A stretch of DNA of 64,000 nt from Thiobacillus sp. (lineage in GTDB: Bacteria; Pseudomonadota; Gammaproteobacteria; Burkholderiales; Thiobacillaceae): contig JAJPEP010000013.1 of NCBI GenBank assembly GCA_021166845.1, forward strand, positions 18,051 to 82,050, written 5' to 3'. The notes under the pieces are model-generated. The model searched no databases. It saw nothing but the letters and a program-made list of their open reading frames with translations, and was not told the DNA's origin. A program made the position numbers and the translations under genes. The stretch's first letter is position 1, and every line of letters starts with the position of its first letter. Of this stretch, positions 1-8,515 are shown in pieces.

Positions 1-7
1 ACAGCCG

Positions 8-1552
8 GTGCGCGCAGCCGATGCGCCGCCCAACATCCTGATGATCGGCTCCGACACGCTGCGTGCCGACCGGCTGGGCGCGCTGGGCTACCATCGCGCG
101 CTGACGCCGAACATCGATGCGCTGGCCGCGGCCGGTGCCCTGTTTGCCAACTGCTACGTGCCATGCGCGCGTACCGCCCCCAGCCTGATCTCGATGCTGA
201 CCGGCACCTGGCCACATACCCACGGCGTTCGCGACAATTTCGTCAATGATGAGGACACGCGGCTGAAGGTGGATGCCCTGCCCACGCTGCTGAAACAGGG
301 GGGCTATCGCACCGCTGCGCTGTCGGACTGGTGCGGTAGCGACATGGGAAAGTTTTCCTTCGGTTTTGATTACACCGACCTGCCGGAAGACCAATGGAAC
401 CTGAAGTACCTGATTCGCCAGGGCCCCAAGGACCTGCGCCTGTACCTGTCCCTGTTCACCCACAACCGGCTGGGACGGCTGCTGCTGCCCGAGCTGTACT
501 ATCTGGGCGGGGTGCCGCTGACGCAGCCTATGGGCCGCCGCGCGCGGCGGCTGGTGTCGCGCCTGGCGGAAAACCCACAGCCGTTTTTTCTGAACGTGTT
601 CTATTCCACCACTCACCCGCCGTTTGCATCGGAATGGCCGTGGTACACGCGCTTTGCCGACCCGAGGTATGCGGGCGAATCCAAGTTCGCCATGGCGCGG
701 CTCACCGACCCGTTCGATATCATCCGCCGCCAGGGCGCGCCCAGGAAAGAATTCGACCTCGATCAGATCATCGATCTGTACGACGGCTGCGTGGCGGAGT
801 TCGACGACGAAGTGGGCAAGATGCTGGCCCATCTTGAAACCTGCGGCCTGGCCGGCAACACCATCGTCGTCGTCTATTCCGATCACGGCATGGAGTTTTT
901 CGAGCACGACACCTGGGGCCAGGGCAACTCGGCCGTCGGCGAAGCCAGCCCGCGCATCCCGCTGGTGATCCGCGATCCGCGCCTGCCCGCCAAGGGAAAA
1001 ACAGACCAGGTGGTGCGCTCGATCGACCTGGCGCCCACCCTGCTGGAACTCGCCGGCCAGCCATCGGCCACGGCAATGGACGGGGTATCGCTTGCGGAAT
1101 GCCTGACGGGGAACCATGCCTGTCCCGAACTCGACGCCTTCAACGAAACCGGAATCTGGATCGCCGACATTCCCGGCCTGCCCGACGATCACCAGCGCTA
1201 CCCGGATTTGCTGGAACTCATGGAAGCACCCGACCGTGCCAGCGGCACCCTGGCGATCAAGCCCGAATACTGCGAAGCCATCCTCGTTGCCAAAGACCGC
1301 ATGATCCGGCGCGGCCGCTGGAAACTGGTGTATCAACCGCTGGAAACAGGCCACGCGCTCCAGTTGTTCGATCTGGCAAGCGACCCCGCCTGCATGCACA
1401 ACGTCCTCGCCCAACAAGCCGAAATCGCCCAATCCCTGTGGCAGCAGCTCGGCGAGTGGATAAAACGGGAAGAGCGTGTGTCCACTCTCGGCGGCCAAAT
1501 GCATCTATATACAGAAGATGCTCCGAATATCCGTCGTCATCCCCACGCATAA
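8..1552 (+). CDS. Sulfatase/alkaline-phosphatase-superfamily hydrolase, Thr-type
   Basis: The product has the sulfatase fold. An N-terminal metal-binding segment ILMIGSDTLRADRLG (Asp16) is followed by the nucleophile region RTAPSLISMLTG (about residues 55-66) and a second metal site SDHG (Asp292-His293). In true sulfatases the nucleophile is Cys or Ser in C/S-x-P-x-R. Here the aligned residue is Thr56 (T-A-P-S-L), so formylglycine maturation should not occur. A Thr nucleophile is known in the LtaS/phosphoethanolamine-transferase branch, so a phosphotransferase or phosphodiesterase is possible. No membrane segment or signal peptide is visible. The frame is open to the window edge and the GTG at 8 is only the first visible start, so the gene may begin upstream. 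Its 3' end overlaps the next gene by 35 bp. Confidence 0.75.
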   Translation: MRAADAPPNILMIGSDTLRADRLGALGYHRALTPNIDALAAAGALFANCYVPCARTAPSLISMLTGTWPHTHGVRDNFVNDEDTRLKVDALPTLLKQGGYRTAALSDWCGSDMGKFSFGFDYTDLPEDQWNLKYLIRQGPKDLRLYLSLFTHNRLGRLLLPELYYLGGVPLTQPMGRRARRLVSRLAENPQPFFLNVFYSTTHPPFASEWPWYTRFADPRYAGESKFAMARLTDPFDIIRRQGAPRKEFDLDQIIDLYDGCVAEFDDEVGKMLAHLETCGLAGNTIVVVYSDHGMEFFEHDTWGQGNSAVGEASPRIPLVIRDPRLPAKGKTDQVVRSIDLAPTLLELAGQPSATAMDGVSLAECLTGNHACPELDAFNETGIWIADIPGLPDDHQRYPDLLELMEAPDRASGTLAIKPEYCEAILVAKDRMIRRGRWKLVYQPLETGHALQLFDLASDPACMHNVLAQQAEIAQSLWQQLGEWIKREERVSTLGGQMHLYTEDAPNIRRHPHA

Positions 1553-2537
1553 TCGACCAGGATTGCTTCGCGAGGCCGTAGCCAGCATACAGAATCAGAC
1601 ATACCCTGACTGGGAGATCGTGATTGTGGACGATGGCTCGCAGCCGCCGGTAGACGCGGAATCTCTGCGGAAGGATTTTGGTTCGCGGATTCAGGTGGTG
1701 CGGAACGAGCGGCCCCTGAAGCAGCCGTATGCGCGGAATCAAGGCGTGCAGGCGGCGACCGGGGACGTGCTCATTCATCTTGACGATGACGACCTTCTTG
1801 CGCCGAAAGCATTGGAAATGGGTCTGGCCGCCCTTGAAAGCGATCACTCGCTTGAACTCGTCTATCTTGGCGTCCAGGGCTTCGGCAAAAGGGCGGCCCA
1901 TTTTGATGAATCGCAGAAGCAGGCGATGCAGGCCGTACTCGGCCGGGCCAAAGGGCGTGAAACGCAAAGTGGCGTCATACGATTCGGCCCCGAACTGTTC
2001 GCGGCACTGCTCTACTCCGTCCCAATGGCGTTTCAACGATCCATCGAGTATCGCAAGACCTGGAACAAAGTAAGCGCGCTGCGCCGGCGCGCCTATATGC
2101 GTGACCCGGATATCACGGACGAAGAGCAGGCGATGCGCAGGCTGCGGCCACCGCTGCGAGAATCCGAATGGGCCCTATATGCCGCCGCATGCTGCAATAC
2201 CGCCCTGCTTTTGGAACCCGTGTATCTGCAGCGATGTGAAACGCAAGGCTATTTCTCGGTGGCCGCGCAAAGAGAGCGGGCAGTGCTGTCCGGGATTGAT
2301 ATCAAGGCGCACCTTCTTGAGGCAACCAATGGAATTGCCGACTTCGGTCATTGGGGAGGCGAGATCCGAAGGAGTCTGGCTTCGGCGTACTTTGACCAGT
2401 CCTACTTCTATTTTCAAAATGGCCGGCGTTTTCCCGCCTACCGGGCACTGTTCAATGCGCTGAAGACCCACCCGGCCGCATCGTATCTGAAGTTCGGTCT
2501 GCGAATGCTGCTGCCGCGCGGCAGAGTCCCGGATTAG
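1518..2537 (+). CDS. Glycosyltransferase family 2
   Basis: GT-A fold glycosyltransferase of 339 residues. It opens with RISVVIPTHNRP, then IVIVDDGS (residues 35-41) and the acidic nucleotide-sugar/metal motif HLDDDD (87-92). The ATG at 1518 was chosen because the family's conserved start falls right behind it; an upstream start would add 14 unrelated residues. It overlaps the sulfatase-like gene by 35 bp and is followed after 22 bp by the methyltransferase-like gene, so the three are probably co-transcribed. It likely adds a sugar to the surface polysaccharide; donor and acceptor cannot be told. The C-terminal ~200 residues are not recognised. Confidence 0.85.
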   Translation: MLRISVVIPTHNRPGLLREAVASIQNQTYPDWEIVIVDDGSQPPVDAESLRKDFGSRIQVVRNERPLKQPYARNQGVQAATGDVLIHLDDDDLLAPKALEMGLAALESDHSLELVYLGVQGFGKRAAHFDESQKQAMQAVLGRAKGRETQSGVIRFGPELFAALLYSVPMAFQRSIEYRKTWNKVSALRRRAYMRDPDITDEEQAMRRLRPPLRESEWALYAAACCNTALLLEPVYLQRCETQGYFSVAAQRERAVLSGIDIKAHLLEATNGIADFGHWGGEIRRSLASAYFDQSYFYFQNGRRFPAYRALFNALKTHPAASYLKFGLRMLLPRGRVPD

Positions 2538-2559
2538 GTTTCGTGATTGGAGGAAGAAA

Positions 2560-3261
2560 ATGAAAGGTGAGTTCATTGCAACGAGGCTTGCCGCGGCAGG
2601 CCAGACTTTGCTGGGGAACCCGGGCGAACTGCGGTTTGCGCCGACATGGCTGTACTCGCTATTGCCTGGACACGGACCCGTGGCGGACCACCGTCCGTGG
2701 ATGAATTTCAGGGTCATCAAGTGGCTGGAATCCACCCTGAAACCCGGGATGCGCGTTTTTGAATATGGGTCGGGAGGATCAACGCTTTTTCTCGCGGAGC
2801 GTGTCGCACACGTGGTGAGCATTGAGCACGACGAAGGTTTCCATGCGTTCATGACGAAACGGCTTCAGCATGAGGCGGCGCCGAACTGCACCTACCTGCT
2901 TAGCCCCCCCAAGCCAATGGAATCGGGTGGGGTTCCGCCCTATGGATGCGACAGTTTTTCCTCCGACTGGCCAACGCAGAGAAGCATGAGCTTCGAAGCC
3001 TATGTCAGAACGATCGATGACTATCCGGACGGGAGCTTCGACCTCGTAACGGTCGATGGCAGGGCGAGGCCCTCGTGCGCAATGCGCGCCCTGCCCAAGA
3101 TCAAGGAAGGCGGGTGGCTGCTGGTGGACAACATGGAAAGATCGCGCTACGCGATCATCCGGAACCTTCTGGCGCCACACCAATCCCTTGATTTTTTCGG
3201 TGTGGTACCGTATGAAATTCGCCCCCAACGCACCACTGTCTGGCGGATCGCCGCTCACTAA
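2560..3261 (+). CDS. Class I SAM-dependent methyltransferase-like protein
   Basis: This 233-residue protein has a Rossmann-type motif I, VFEYGSGGSTLFLAE (about 66-80), with an acidic strand end VVSIEHDE (85-92) where the SAM ribose would bind. LVTVDGRARPSC (about 163-174) fits the active-site side of small-molecule or sugar methyltransferases. A good Shine-Dalgarno (GGAGG) lies 9-10 bases before the ATG. Position in a polysaccharide locus suggests methylation of a sugar, but no acceptor can be inferred. It is the last gene of the plus-strand trio and converges on the TPR gene. Confidence 0.65.
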   Translation: MKGEFIATRLAAAGQTLLGNPGELRFAPTWLYSLLPGHGPVADHRPWMNFRVIKWLESTLKPGMRVFEYGSGGSTLFLAERVAHVVSIEHDEGFHAFMTKRLQHEAAPNCTYLLSPPKPMESGGVPPYGCDSFSSDWPTQRSMSFEAYVRTIDDYPDGSFDLVTVDGRARPSCAMRALPKIKEGGWLLVDNMERSRYAIIRNLLAPHQSLDFFGVVPYEIRPQRTTVWRIAAH

Positions 3262-3278
3262 TGGATTCACTAATGGAT
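3255..3278. repeat. 12-bp tandem duplication at a stop codon
   Basis: The unit TCACTAATGGAT occurs twice in direct succession and contains the TAA stop of the methyltransferase-like gene, so the stop region is duplicated. It probably arose by slippage; no function is claimed. Confidence 0.8.
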
Positions 3279-3308
3279 GCGCGCTTACGGGCAAACTGAA
3301 CTTCCAGT

Positions 3309-4046
3309 TCAATCAGGACAGAATCGGCAGTAAGGATTGGTCGGCGAGCCGATTGGGGGTTCGGCGACGGGCTCTACCGGCGCAAGCGGAGCTATGGTTG
3401 GGCTTGCTGCAGACTCAACCGAACTTGGGATGGGGGTAGGCGGCTCTTCCAGTTTTGCGGCCTCGGCTTCGATGGCCGGCTTTGGTTCGATGGGCTCGGG
3501 ATACGGCAGCTTGCCGCCCAATTCCGTGTAGCGGCGTTTTAGCCCTCTTGAGTCAGGATGGCGTCGCATACCTTCAGTGGCCATTTCTAATGCCTTTGCC
3601 TTGTTGTTTATCTCCATATAATGGTCTGCCAATGCTTGATACGCATCTGGAGAACCAACTTCATAACGAAGTGCTTTGTTGAATTCGGCAACAGCTTCAG
3701 CTTTTTTTCCCAGTAATTTCAAGGCCCGTGCCTTGTTAACGTGTACCTCACCACGCATGACGTAATCTTCCTTGGTATGACTCAACACGTAATCAAAGTT
3801 ATTGATGGCCACACCTAATTTATAATTCATGTCCGACTTATTACCCATAGCGGAATAGGCTCGATTCAGAAAACGCAGGCCAGAGCAATAGTGGTGCATG
3901 TGCATTGTGTTTTCGTCACGTTCTCCCAGCCGGGAATAAACCCGGGCTTGGCACATTTCCGCCTCAGCCGGAGTCGGTGCAAACGGCTCTACTGCCCAAG
4001 CAGGCATGGCTGTCAGCAGCAGCGCCCCGATCAAGTAATTCTTCAT
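3309..4046 (-). CDS. Exported tetratricopeptide-repeat protein
   Basis: A 245-residue protein with a signal peptide (MKNYLIGALLLTAMPAWA, cleavage near residue 18). A central TPR-like helical region of about 120 residues includes MRGEVHVNKARALKLLGKK and PDAYQALADHYMEINNKAKA. A Pro/Ala/Glu-rich tail ends in CRFCPD. The gene is visibly poorer in GC than its neighbours, especially at 3580-3900, which suggests separate acquisition. Its ATG overlaps the stop of the upstream glycosyltransferase (ATGA), so the two are translationally coupled. TPR proteins in polysaccharide loci often scaffold export machinery; the partner here is unknown. It is far shorter than the ~900-residue PrsT TPR protein of XrtA systems. 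Confidence 0.75.
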   Translation of the reverse strand: MKNYLIGALLLTAMPAWAVEPFAPTPAEAEMCQARVYSRLGERDENTMHMHHYCSGLRFLNRAYSAMGNKSDMNYKLGVAINNFDYVLSHTKEDYVMRGEVHVNKARALKLLGKKAEAVAEFNKALRYEVGSPDAYQALADHYMEINNKAKALEMATEGMRRHPDSRGLKRRYTELGGKLPYPEPIEPKPAIEAEAAKLEEPPTPIPSSVESAASPTIAPLAPVEPVAEPPIGSPTNPYCRFCPD

Positions 4047-5206
4047 GTTTTGTCACTCCTCGTCATTTTTTGGGATAGGGCAAGCGTCTTTTTCGCTACC
4101 CTTTCCCATGCAAATTCCATCTGTACGCGCTTCCAGCCGCTTTGCCCAATTTTCATAGCGTCATCTTTTTCAGACAGCAATCGGGTCAAACCAATTGCCA
4201 CGGTCTCGACCGAGGCGCCGTCCACCCTGAGTCCAGTCTGCTCATGCAGCACCGCCGACCCGGTTCCGCCCGCCTCTCCAGCCAGGCTGGGCTTGCCACA
4301 GGCCGCCGCTTCGATGAACACCATGCCGAAGCCTTCGTTGTCGCCGTTGATGTCGCGGTTGGGCATGGCCAAAACATCGCAGGCATTCATCCAGCGCGGC
4401 AGGTCGGCCTCGCTCACGGCGCCTATGCGATGAACGATGCCTTGTGCATTATGTTCCGCGACCAGGCCGTCGAGATAGTCCGCATCTTCACCGATGCCGG
4501 CGATGACGTAGCGCAGCGGGGTGCCTTCGGCGCGTAATTTCGCGACGGCGCGGATCACCTGGTCGAAGCCCTTGCGGCGCGACAGGCGTCCGACCGAGAA
4601 GACCAGTTTTTCATCGGGGCGGATGCCGAGGCTTTCGCGCAGACCCGTGGTGTCGAGGCCTGGGCGGAAGACCGACACGTCGACGCCCGGGTAGATGATG
4701 GTGATATGCGCCGGATCGATGCCCATTTCCAGCAATGTGTCGCGCGTATGCTCGCTGTTGGCGACCACCCTGTCGGCATGGCGCAGGGCGAAGCGCATGG
4801 CCTTGAATTTTCCGCCGCGTCCCCACGTGGTGAGTTCCTCTCCATGCGCATAGATCGCCACCGGACGAAACGTCAGCCGCGCCACGGCCCATGCGACCAG
4901 GCCTTCGGGCAGGGCGCGGAAGGCGTGGATGGCATCGAAGCGGTGGGTGAGCGCCAGCGCCAGCGACTTGAAGAAGAAGCGCGCGTACATCGCCAGGGAC
5001 TCGGGGCGCAGCCAGGGGATGCGCTTGAGGTCGAGGCGGTGGATGGCATTTGGATGCGCCGCGTCGACCGCGTCCGCACCCGGCACGTCGGCGGTGACGA
5101 TGTGGATTTCCTTGCCGCCCAGGCGCTTGTAGACCTCGGCTGCCCACACGGCGGTGCCGCCCTTGGTGGGGAGGAAGAGCTCAGTGAGGACGAGCAGGCG
5201 GTTCAT
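4043..5206 (-). CDS. Glycosyltransferase family 4
   Basis: GT-B fold enzyme of 387 residues. The N-terminal acceptor domain starts LLVLTELFLPTKGGTAVWA. The C-terminal nucleotide-binding domain has FSVGRLSRRKGFDQVIRA (about 210-227) and the E-x7-E type motif NEGFGMVFIEAAACGKPSLAG. It is a retaining transferase of the WcaL/PimB-like type. It is the upstream partner of the TPR gene (4-bp overlap) and is separated from the GT2 gene upstream by 92 bp carrying a REP-like repeat. Confidence 0.88.
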   Translation of the reverse strand: MNRLLVLTELFLPTKGGTAVWAAEVYKRLGGKEIHIVTADVPGADAVDAAHPNAIHRLDLKRIPWLRPESLAMYARFFFKSLALALTHRFDAIHAFRALPEGLVAWAVARLTFRPVAIYAHGEELTTWGRGGKFKAMRFALRHADRVVANSEHTRDTLLEMGIDPAHITIIYPGVDVSVFRPGLDTTGLRESLGIRPDEKLVFSVGRLSRRKGFDQVIRAVAKLRAEGTPLRYVIAGIGEDADYLDGLVAEHNAQGIVHRIGAVSEADLPRWMNACDVLAMPNRDINGDNEGFGMVFIEAAACGKPSLAGEAGGTGSAVLHEQTGLRVDGASVETVAIGLTRLLSEKDDAMKIGQSGWKRVQMEFAWERVAKKTLALSQKMTRSDKT

Positions 5207-5228
5207 GGTTATCGGTTTAATGATCTAG

Positions 5229-5264
5229 CTGGGTCGCCACGGCCCCTTGGGCCTCGCGATGACG
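5229..5264. repeat. REP-like palindromic remnant
   Basis: The gap between two glycosyltransferase genes (5207-5298) holds a short sequence with the palindrome GGCCCCTTGGGCC and ends CTGGGTCG / CGATGACG. These resemble the arms of the larger repeats near 7.4 and 17.0 kb. It is shorter and more divergent, so membership in that family is tentative. Confidence 0.35.
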
Positions 5265-5298
5265 AAGCAACCCAGGCGTGCAGATTGTTCATAGCACA

Positions 5299-6225
5299 TC
5301 ACCCCCTGATCATCGAGAGGATGTCGCGCAGGGCTCGCCAATTGGGGCGCACGGTTATGGCGGGCAGCACGGCCTTGACTGCGGCGATGCGCTGGCCGTT
5401 TTTGCTCAAGGCGCAGCCGAGGTTGTAACGGGCGCTTTGCATCCTATCCGCCACGCCCTGCCGGACCGGCGACGGAAAGTTCTTCGCCAGCCGGGAAAGG
5501 TCGATCAGCGTACGCACGTTCTCGCGTTGCGCCGCCACCGGGTCGCGGCGGGTGGCGCTGCCGCCGTGGATCACGTAGACGCCGAGGCTCTGGCAGACCA
5601 CGCCGATGCGGCGGCTCTTCGCCACCAGCCGGGTCAGAAAGTGCACGTCTTCGCACACCTTGTAGCCAATGGGGTAGCCGCCCAGCTCGATGAAGCGCGC
5701 GCGCGGCACCGACAGCGTGTGGGTGTCGCCGAAGTGGTCGGCGACGAAGGCGGCGATCTCGGCGGGGGTTTCGATCACCACCCGCGCCGCGCCCCCAGCC
5801 TTGTTCAGCATCGTGCGGCCCGACTCGTGCTGCGCCATCGAGGTGCCGAGCAGGGCGCCGGCTTCGTCGCGGTATTCGTAATCGCCGGTCAGGCAATCGA
5901 GCGCCGCGTCCTCGGCGATCCACTCGGCATGCAGCTTGATGCGGTCGGGGGCATACCAGTCGTCGGCGTCGAGAAACGCCAGCCAGTCGCCGGTTGCGGC
6001 TGCCGCGCCGGCGTTGCGGGCGACCGAGACGCCGCTGTTTTTTTGCCGGATCAGGCGCACGCCGTCGAAGCCGGCCGCGATTTCCGCGGTGGCATCGGTC
6101 GAGCCGTCGTCTACGACGATGATTTCGTGCGCCGGCCAGTTTTGCGCGCGCACCGATTCGATGGCGCGCGCCAGCGTGGCGGCGGAATTGAAGGCGGGGA
6201 TGACGACCGAGAAGCGCGGGTTCAT
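5299..6225 (-). CDS. Glycosyltransferase family 2
   Basis: A 308-residue GT-A enzyme. RFSVVIPAFNSAATLARAI is at the N terminus, IIVVDDGSTD near residue 40, and the DXD-type motif LAFLDADDWYAPDRI near 80. The C-terminal part has helices typical of GT2 enzymes that act on lipid-linked saccharides. The start overlaps the upstream deacetylase-like gene by 4 bp (ATGA), indicating a shared mRNA. Sugar specificity is unknown. Confidence 0.88.
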   Translation of the reverse strand: MNPRFSVVIPAFNSAATLARAIESVRAQNWPAHEIIVVDDGSTDATAEIAAGFDGVRLIRQKNSGVSVARNAGAAAATGDWLAFLDADDWYAPDRIKLHAEWIAEDAALDCLTGDYEYRDEAGALLGTSMAQHESGRTMLNKAGGAARVVIETPAEIAAFVADHFGDTHTLSVPRARFIELGGYPIGYKVCEDVHFLTRLVAKSRRIGVVCQSLGVYVIHGGSATRRDPVAAQRENVRTLIDLSRLAKNFPSPVRQGVADRMQSARYNLGCALSKNGQRIAAVKAVLPAITVRPNWRALRDILSMIRG

Positions 6226-7415
6226 GCGCGGCCTCCCAGCAAAGCCAGCGGCAAGGCCAGGCCGCTTAATTGCGACAGGCGGCGAAAACGCGGGATTTCG
6301 TCCAGCCGCGCGCGCCAGGCGGCGAGCCGCGGCCTGAGCCGGGTCTCGATCCAGGCCGGGTCGCGCTGCCGGATCGCGCGCGCGAGTTCGATCGGGGCGG
6401 CAAAGCGCAGGTCGGGACAGTTTGCGAGGGCTTCGCGCAGGCCGGTTTCGAGGGCGGCAAGGCTGGCGCCCGACGCCTGCAGGAAATTGAAGCGGTGGGT
6501 CTCGACCAGGCAGGCGCGTCCCTGCCGGGTGCGCGCCTGCAGGCCGTCAACCAGGCGCTGCGGCGCATGTCCCAGCGCCGGCTCGAAATACACGTCGCGC
6601 ACCAGCCAGGTTTGACCTGAGAGTGAACGCTCGCCTGTCAGCATGGTGGCATCCACGCAGCCCGGTTGGCCGGCGTCATTGCGGCAGGTGGCGCGGCGGC
6701 CAGGGGTGATGATCGCCTCGACGCCGGTCTGCGCCCAGGCGGCTTCGACGGCGTCGTTCCAGATGAAGGTGGTGGCGACAGCCACCTGCGGCGCGCTGCC
6801 GAACAGGGCCTGGTAGTCGTGTGCTTCGGTGGCTGCGGCCTGGCGGATCGCGTCGGGCGTCAGCGCGTGCGACGGCAGGCTGCTTGCATCGACCCAGCGG
6901 CTTTGCAGGGGCGAAGGCAGGTTTTCGGTGGGCGCGGGGTCGGGGGCGGTGAGCCAGTCGCGAACGATCGGGTTGTCCTGCGCTGCCGCCATCAGCGCGG
7001 GCGGCCAGTAATGGCACTGTCCGTGCAGCTGCGGGGCGAATACGCCGGACCGGATGCCGGCCTGGATGGCCGCGCGCACGGCGTCGAAGTGGGGATCGGA
7101 CAGGGGCAGCGCGTGGTATTCGGTGCAGTGGGTGGCGGCGATGCGGGGGCCGTCTGGGACCTCCAGGATGACGCCGAGGGTCATGACTGCCGGCCGGCCG
7201 CGCTGGTCGCGGATGCCTTGCAGGGTGCCGGCCAGGCGCGTCAATGCGTCGGCCTGCTGCAAGGGGCCGGCGCCCCAGTCGTCGCTTTCGACGATGAGGA
7301 CGGGGCGGCGCAGGACGGGTTCGCGCCAGCGGGCGGCGAGCGGGCTTGCGAAGGCGAGCAGGACGGCGGCCCATAGCAGGAGGATGGCGGCTAGGGCGAG
7401 GGCCGGCATCGTCAC
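6222..7415 (-). CDS. Membrane-anchored polysaccharide deacetylase-like protein
   Basis: A 397-residue protein with one N-terminal hydrophobic segment (about residues 3-26), then VLIVESDDWG and LHGQCHYWPP. These resemble the metal-binding DD and H-x-H sites of NodB-type carbohydrate deacetylases in a (beta/alpha) barrel. A late ACLVETHRFNFLQ segment may carry another active-site His. It probably acts on the growing glycan on the outer face of the inner membrane. It is distinct from the XrtA-associated deacetylase at 24.2-25.1 kb. Upstream is a REP-like repeat; downstream it is coupled to a GT2. Function is inferred from motifs only. Confidence 0.6.
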   Translation of the reverse strand: MTMPALALAAILLLWAAVLLAFASPLAARWREPVLRRPVLIVESDDWGAGPLQQADALTRLAGTLQGIRDQRGRPAVMTLGVILEVPDGPRIAATHCTEYHALPLSDPHFDAVRAAIQAGIRSGVFAPQLHGQCHYWPPALMAAAQDNPIVRDWLTAPDPAPTENLPSPLQSRWVDASSLPSHALTPDAIRQAAATEAHDYQALFGSAPQVAVATTFIWNDAVEAAWAQTGVEAIITPGRRATCRNDAGQPGCVDATMLTGERSLSGQTWLVRDVYFEPALGHAPQRLVDGLQARTRQGRACLVETHRFNFLQASGASLAALETGLREALANCPDLRFAAPIELARAIRQRDPAWIETRLRPRLAAWRARLDEIPRFRRLSQLSGLALPLALLGGRA

Positions 7416-7432
7416 CGGGGCGCCTCCTTCAT

Positions 7433-7503
7433 GACGTCATTCCGGCGGACGCCGGAATCCAGTTTGACAAGAGCGCTGGATTGCCGCGCTTCGCTCGCAA
7501 CGA
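7433..7503. repeat. Composite REP-like repeat
   Basis: This lies in the gap between the deacetylase-like gene and the sulfotransferase gene. The left part (7433-7462) is GACGTCATTCCGGCGG followed by the complementary CGCCGGAATCCAG; the right part (7476-7503) is CTGGATTGCCGCGCTTCGCT followed by CGCAACGA. Both ends match the arms of the element at 17035-17143. It looks like a dispersed bacterial interspersed repeat. Confidence 0.6.
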
Positions 7504-7526
7504 TATTGGGGATGCCAGCACGCCCA

Positions 7527-8444
7527 TCAATACCCCATCCTCGCCGCCACATCCGCCACCCGCGGCAGCACGCGCTCGATCTTTTCCCGGTTGCGGCCGT
7601 CTTTCCATTTGTCCAGGCGGATTTCGGAGAAGGCGTTGTAGGGGATGTCGAGCACTTCGGCGCAGTGCGCCTGCAAGCGGGCGTCGAATGCCAGGCCACA
7701 GCCTTCGAATACCTGGCGAAAGGTGGCCGCCGGGTCGCGCAGGAAGTCCTCGTAGAACACATCGACCCATTGCCCGACGGGCACGCTTGCCTTCGCGTCG
7801 AGGATGGCCTGGTTGATGGCGGCGTACTGGAAGGCGGCGACGTCTTCGACCGGCGCATTCACATACCCGCGCCAGCCGTCGGCGAGGAAGAAGCACCACT
7901 TGGTCAGGGCGCCGTTTTCCACCGCCACCGTCGCCGGCAGGTCGTTCGACCAGGTGGCGAATTCGTCAGGCTTGCGCCAGCCTTCGATCAGCGAATTGAG
8001 GTTGTCGCCCGGGCTGCGCTTGACGAAGACGAACACGGCATCGGGAAACAGCGCCTGCAGATAGGGCACGCACAGGCCGTTCTGGTTGTTCTTGTCGATC
8101 CAGCGATGCAGCCCGGTCCAGCTGTAGAAATAACGGCTGACGGTGTCGCGATCCGCCGGACTGGCGTCGCCGGCATCCAGCGCATGGGTGTCCCAACGCT
8201 TGTCGGCCGGCGGATGCAGGTCGGTCCAGTAATCGTGGGTTTCGCGCTGCAGGCTGCCGATCTCGTGCGATTCGGACAGGGTCTTGTAGACCAGCGTGGT
8301 GCCGGCGCGCGAGCAGCCGACCACGATGATCGGGCGCTGCGCAGGTCGCCGCGCAAGCGCCCAGCGCAAACTGCGCACGCCACGTTGAGCGCGCCGCGCA
8401 TGGTAGGCCAGTGTTTTGCTTACTTTGATCAGGAATTCATTCAA
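7527..8444 (-). CDS. Sulfotransferase family protein
   Basis: A 305-residue protein with the 5'-phosphosulfate-binding loop IIVVGCSRAGTTLVYK (residues 39-54, core SRAGTT). Downstream, VFVFVKRSPGDNLNSLIEGW is the 3'-phosphate-binding region containing the conserved Arg/Ser. The family transfers sulfate from PAPS to carbohydrate or small-molecule hydroxyls or amines. With the second sulfotransferase in the same locus, it suggests a sulfated polysaccharide or glycolipid. The start was taken at the first Met of the frame. Upstream lies the 110-bp palindromic element and then the divergent asparagine-synthase-like gene. Confidence 0.82.
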   Translation of the reverse strand: MNEFLIKVSKTLAYHARRAQRGVRSLRWALARRPAQRPIIVVGCSRAGTTLVYKTLSESHEIGSLQRETHDYWTDLHPPADKRWDTHALDAGDASPADRDTVSRYFYSWTGLHRWIDKNNQNGLCVPYLQALFPDAVFVFVKRSPGDNLNSLIEGWRKPDEFATWSNDLPATVAVENGALTKWCFFLADGWRGYVNAPVEDVAAFQYAAINQAILDAKASVPVGQWVDVFYEDFLRDPAATFRQVFEGCGLAFDARLQAHCAEVLDIPYNAFSEIRLDKWKDGRNREKIERVLPRVADVAARMGY

Positions 8445-8515
8445 CGGCTTGGGCTTTCTGACAATAGGGCAACGGGTATGGCCGCATCAAATACGGAGCC
8501 GCAGGAACCTGATTT

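Noticed and set aside
3262..3308. Terminator between the converging methyltransferase-like and TPR genes
   Set aside because: Only a weak 5-bp stem (GAACT/AGTTC) without a T run is present.
5278..6615. Long open frame on the plus strand (445 codons) antisense to the GT2 and deacetylase-like genes
   Set aside because: It is a GC-rich shadow: composition is Arg/Ala/Gly-rich, no family motif is seen, and both antisense genes have clear motifs and coupled starts.
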